Source: Methanobacteriota archaeon (GTDB lineage: Archaea > Halobacteriota > Methanosarcinia > Methanosarcinales > Methanosarcinaceae). From it: a stretch of 6,002 nucleotides of DNA. Positions 5,139 through 6,002 of the stretch are shown here, one piece after another. Every line of letters starts with the position of its first letter. Position 1 is the stretch's first letter. The position numbers and the translations under genes are program-made. Location of the stretch: NCBI GenBank assembly GCA_030837265.1, contig JAUPKV010000450.1, positions 1 to 6,002 on the forward strand, written 5' to 3'. The notes below the pieces were generated by a model that had not been told where the DNA came from, searched no databases, and was given only the letters and a program-made list of their open reading frames with translations.

Positions 5139-5699
5139 ATGATGAATTCACAGACGGATGTATGCTCTTACAAGAAGGCCTGGGCTCTTGATAACTGGTT
5201 TCGCAAGCTTATACATAACCCACACAAAATCGTAGGCGGATATGTCAAAGCAGGCCAGACTGCACTGGACCTGGGCTGCGGACCCGGATTTTTTTCCCTG
5301 GCAATGGCAGAGATGGTAGGAGAAAAGGGGAAGGTAATCTCTGTAGATATTCAGGAAGAGATGCTTCAGATGGTAAAGAATAAAAGCAAGCAGCAAGGGC
5401 TTGACTCTCGTATCATTCTTCATAAAGCCCAATCTGATAAATTAGGCATCTCTGAGATGGTCGATTTTGCACTGGCATTTTATATGGTCCATGAGGTTCC
5501 TGATAAAAGGAGTTTTTTGAATGAAGTCGCTTCCCATATCAAGCCTGAAGGCAGATTTCTGATCGTCGAACCAAAAGGCCATGTCTCAGAATCAGATTTT
5601 GATGACACTTTAAAGGTTGCCCGATCTGCCGGCTTAAAGCAGATTTCCGCACCTAAAGTCCTCTTTAGTAGGACAGCGCTTTTGATAAAAACCGTGTAG
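5139..5699 (+). CDS. Class I SAM-dependent methyltransferase (UbiE/Methyltransf_11-like)
   Basis: This 186-residue protein is a cytosolic class I methyltransferase of unknown substrate. An N-terminal segment includes FRKLIHNPHKIV (21-32). It is followed by the SAM-binding loop ALDLGCGPGFFSLAMA (42-57), the acidic strand end VISVDIQEEML (66-76, D70 expected to bind the ribose), DFALAFYMVHEVPD (109-122) and KPEGRFLIVEPKGHV (135-149). The length is short for the class but the Rossmann core is complete. The first ATG (5139) is preferred over the adjacent one (5142) because GGAGG at 5128-5132 is six bases away. The gene carries a perfect copy of the TetR operator in its promoter, so the neighbouring regulator probably controls it. 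The next gene starts 52 bases on with no terminator between, so co-transcription is likely. It is unrelated in motifs to the COG3315 enzyme at 2048-2899. Confidence 0.93.
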   Translation: MMNSQTDVCSYKKAWALDNWFRKLIHNPHKIVGGYVKAGQTALDLGCGPGFFSLAMAEMVGEKGKVISVDIQEEMLQMVKNKSKQQGLDSRIILHKAQSDKLGISEMVDFALAFYMVHEVPDKRSFLNEVASHIKPEGRFLIVEPKGHVSESDFDDTLKVARSAGLKQISAPKVLFSRTALLIKTV

Positions 5700-5751
5700 A
5701 AAACTTCAAGTAAAGTAGCGAGGGCATAATAGAAAAACGGGGTGATTCACA

Positions 5752-6002
5752 ATGAAATTAATTAGTATAATGAAAAGGATATTTGACCTTAATTTCGCAT
5801 TAGGTGTGGTTGTTCCGATCATCATCTTTTACACATTTAGCTACTACGATATGATTTTCCAGGGTACGGTCCTGGCAGGCGTCTGGGCTGTAGGTGCAAT
5901 TGCTTATCAATATATGAGAGAGCGTAGAGCTAGTGCGGTTGTAATAATAGTAGCCATTTTCTCTGTCATCGGGCTTATAGGAACGATTATTTTCCACAGT
6001 CC
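5752..6002 (+). CDS. Small multi-pass membrane protein, 3' end outside window
   Basis: The frame is open from ATG 5752 to the window end, 83 residues so far. GGTGAT at 5741-5746 lies five bases upstream and is an excellent match to the archaeal 16S 3' end; a second ATG at 5770 lacks this. Three hydrophobic segments are visible, about 13-31, 38-54 and 62-81. A basic turn, MRERR (55-59), separates the second and third and should face the cytoplasm. The layout, with a proline in the first helix and an RERR loop before the third, recalls VC0807/septation-protein-like small membrane proteins, but I would not assign it to that family firmly. It lies 52 bases after the methyltransferase and probably belongs to the same TetR-controlled unit. 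The two could act on or export a common compound; this is speculation. Confidence 0.8.
   Translation, partial: MKLISIMKRIFDLNFALGVVVPIIIFYTFSYYDMIFQGTVLAGVWAVGAIAYQYMRERRASAVVIIVAIFSVIGLIGTIIFHS

Noticed and set aside
5800..5997. 65-codon minus-strand open frame at the right edge
   Set aside because: It lies opposite a membrane protein frame with an excellent binding site and three hydrophobic segments, and it has no features of its own.

Overview
The window looks like chromosomal DNA from a methanogenic archaeon, most probably a Methanosarcina or close relative. The evidence is archaeal-style TATA/BRE promoters, ribosome binding sites of the GGAG and GGTGAT types, AT-rich spacers, and a typical gene set: a DUF3795 cysteine-rich protein, COG3315-type methyltransferases, TetR regulators and a secreted W-x-repeat propeller protein. 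The genus is inferred from gene content, not proven. All recognisable genes lie on the + strand.

Layout. Positions 1-137 hold the C-terminal end of a methyltransferase whose body lies outside the window; it is a paralogue of the complete gene at 2048-2899. A cysteine-rich DUF3795 protein follows (406-882), then a 309-base spacer with a stem-loop and a promoter carrying an 18-bp perfect palindrome. Next are a first TetR-family regulator (1192-1893) and a COG3315/LCM-family SAM methyltransferase (2048-2899), whose annotated start appears to lack its original N-terminus. A secreted six-repeat, propeller-like protein occupies 3134-4306 and ends at an AT-only hairpin. A second TetR regulator (4432-5037), a class I SAM methyltransferase (5139-5699) and the start of a small membrane protein (5752 to the window end) complete the window.

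How the genes fit together. The window holds two TetR-methyltransferase pairs. In the second pair the regulatory logic is visible: nearly identical 17-bp palindromes (TGATTGAC-N-GTCA(A/G)TCA) lie just upstream of both the regulator and the methyltransferase. The simplest reading is that the TetR protein represses itself and the methyltransferase-membrane protein unit until a ligand is bound. In the first pair a different 18-bp palindrome lies at the predicted transcription start of tetR, suggesting autoregulation, and an AT-rich dyad lies in the methyltransferase promoter. The substrates of the methyltransferases and the ligands of the regulators cannot be read from the sequence. I see no CRISPR array, tRNA, rRNA or intact insertion sequence. 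The window is best described as an accessory regulator/methyltransferase cluster, not a clearly new system.
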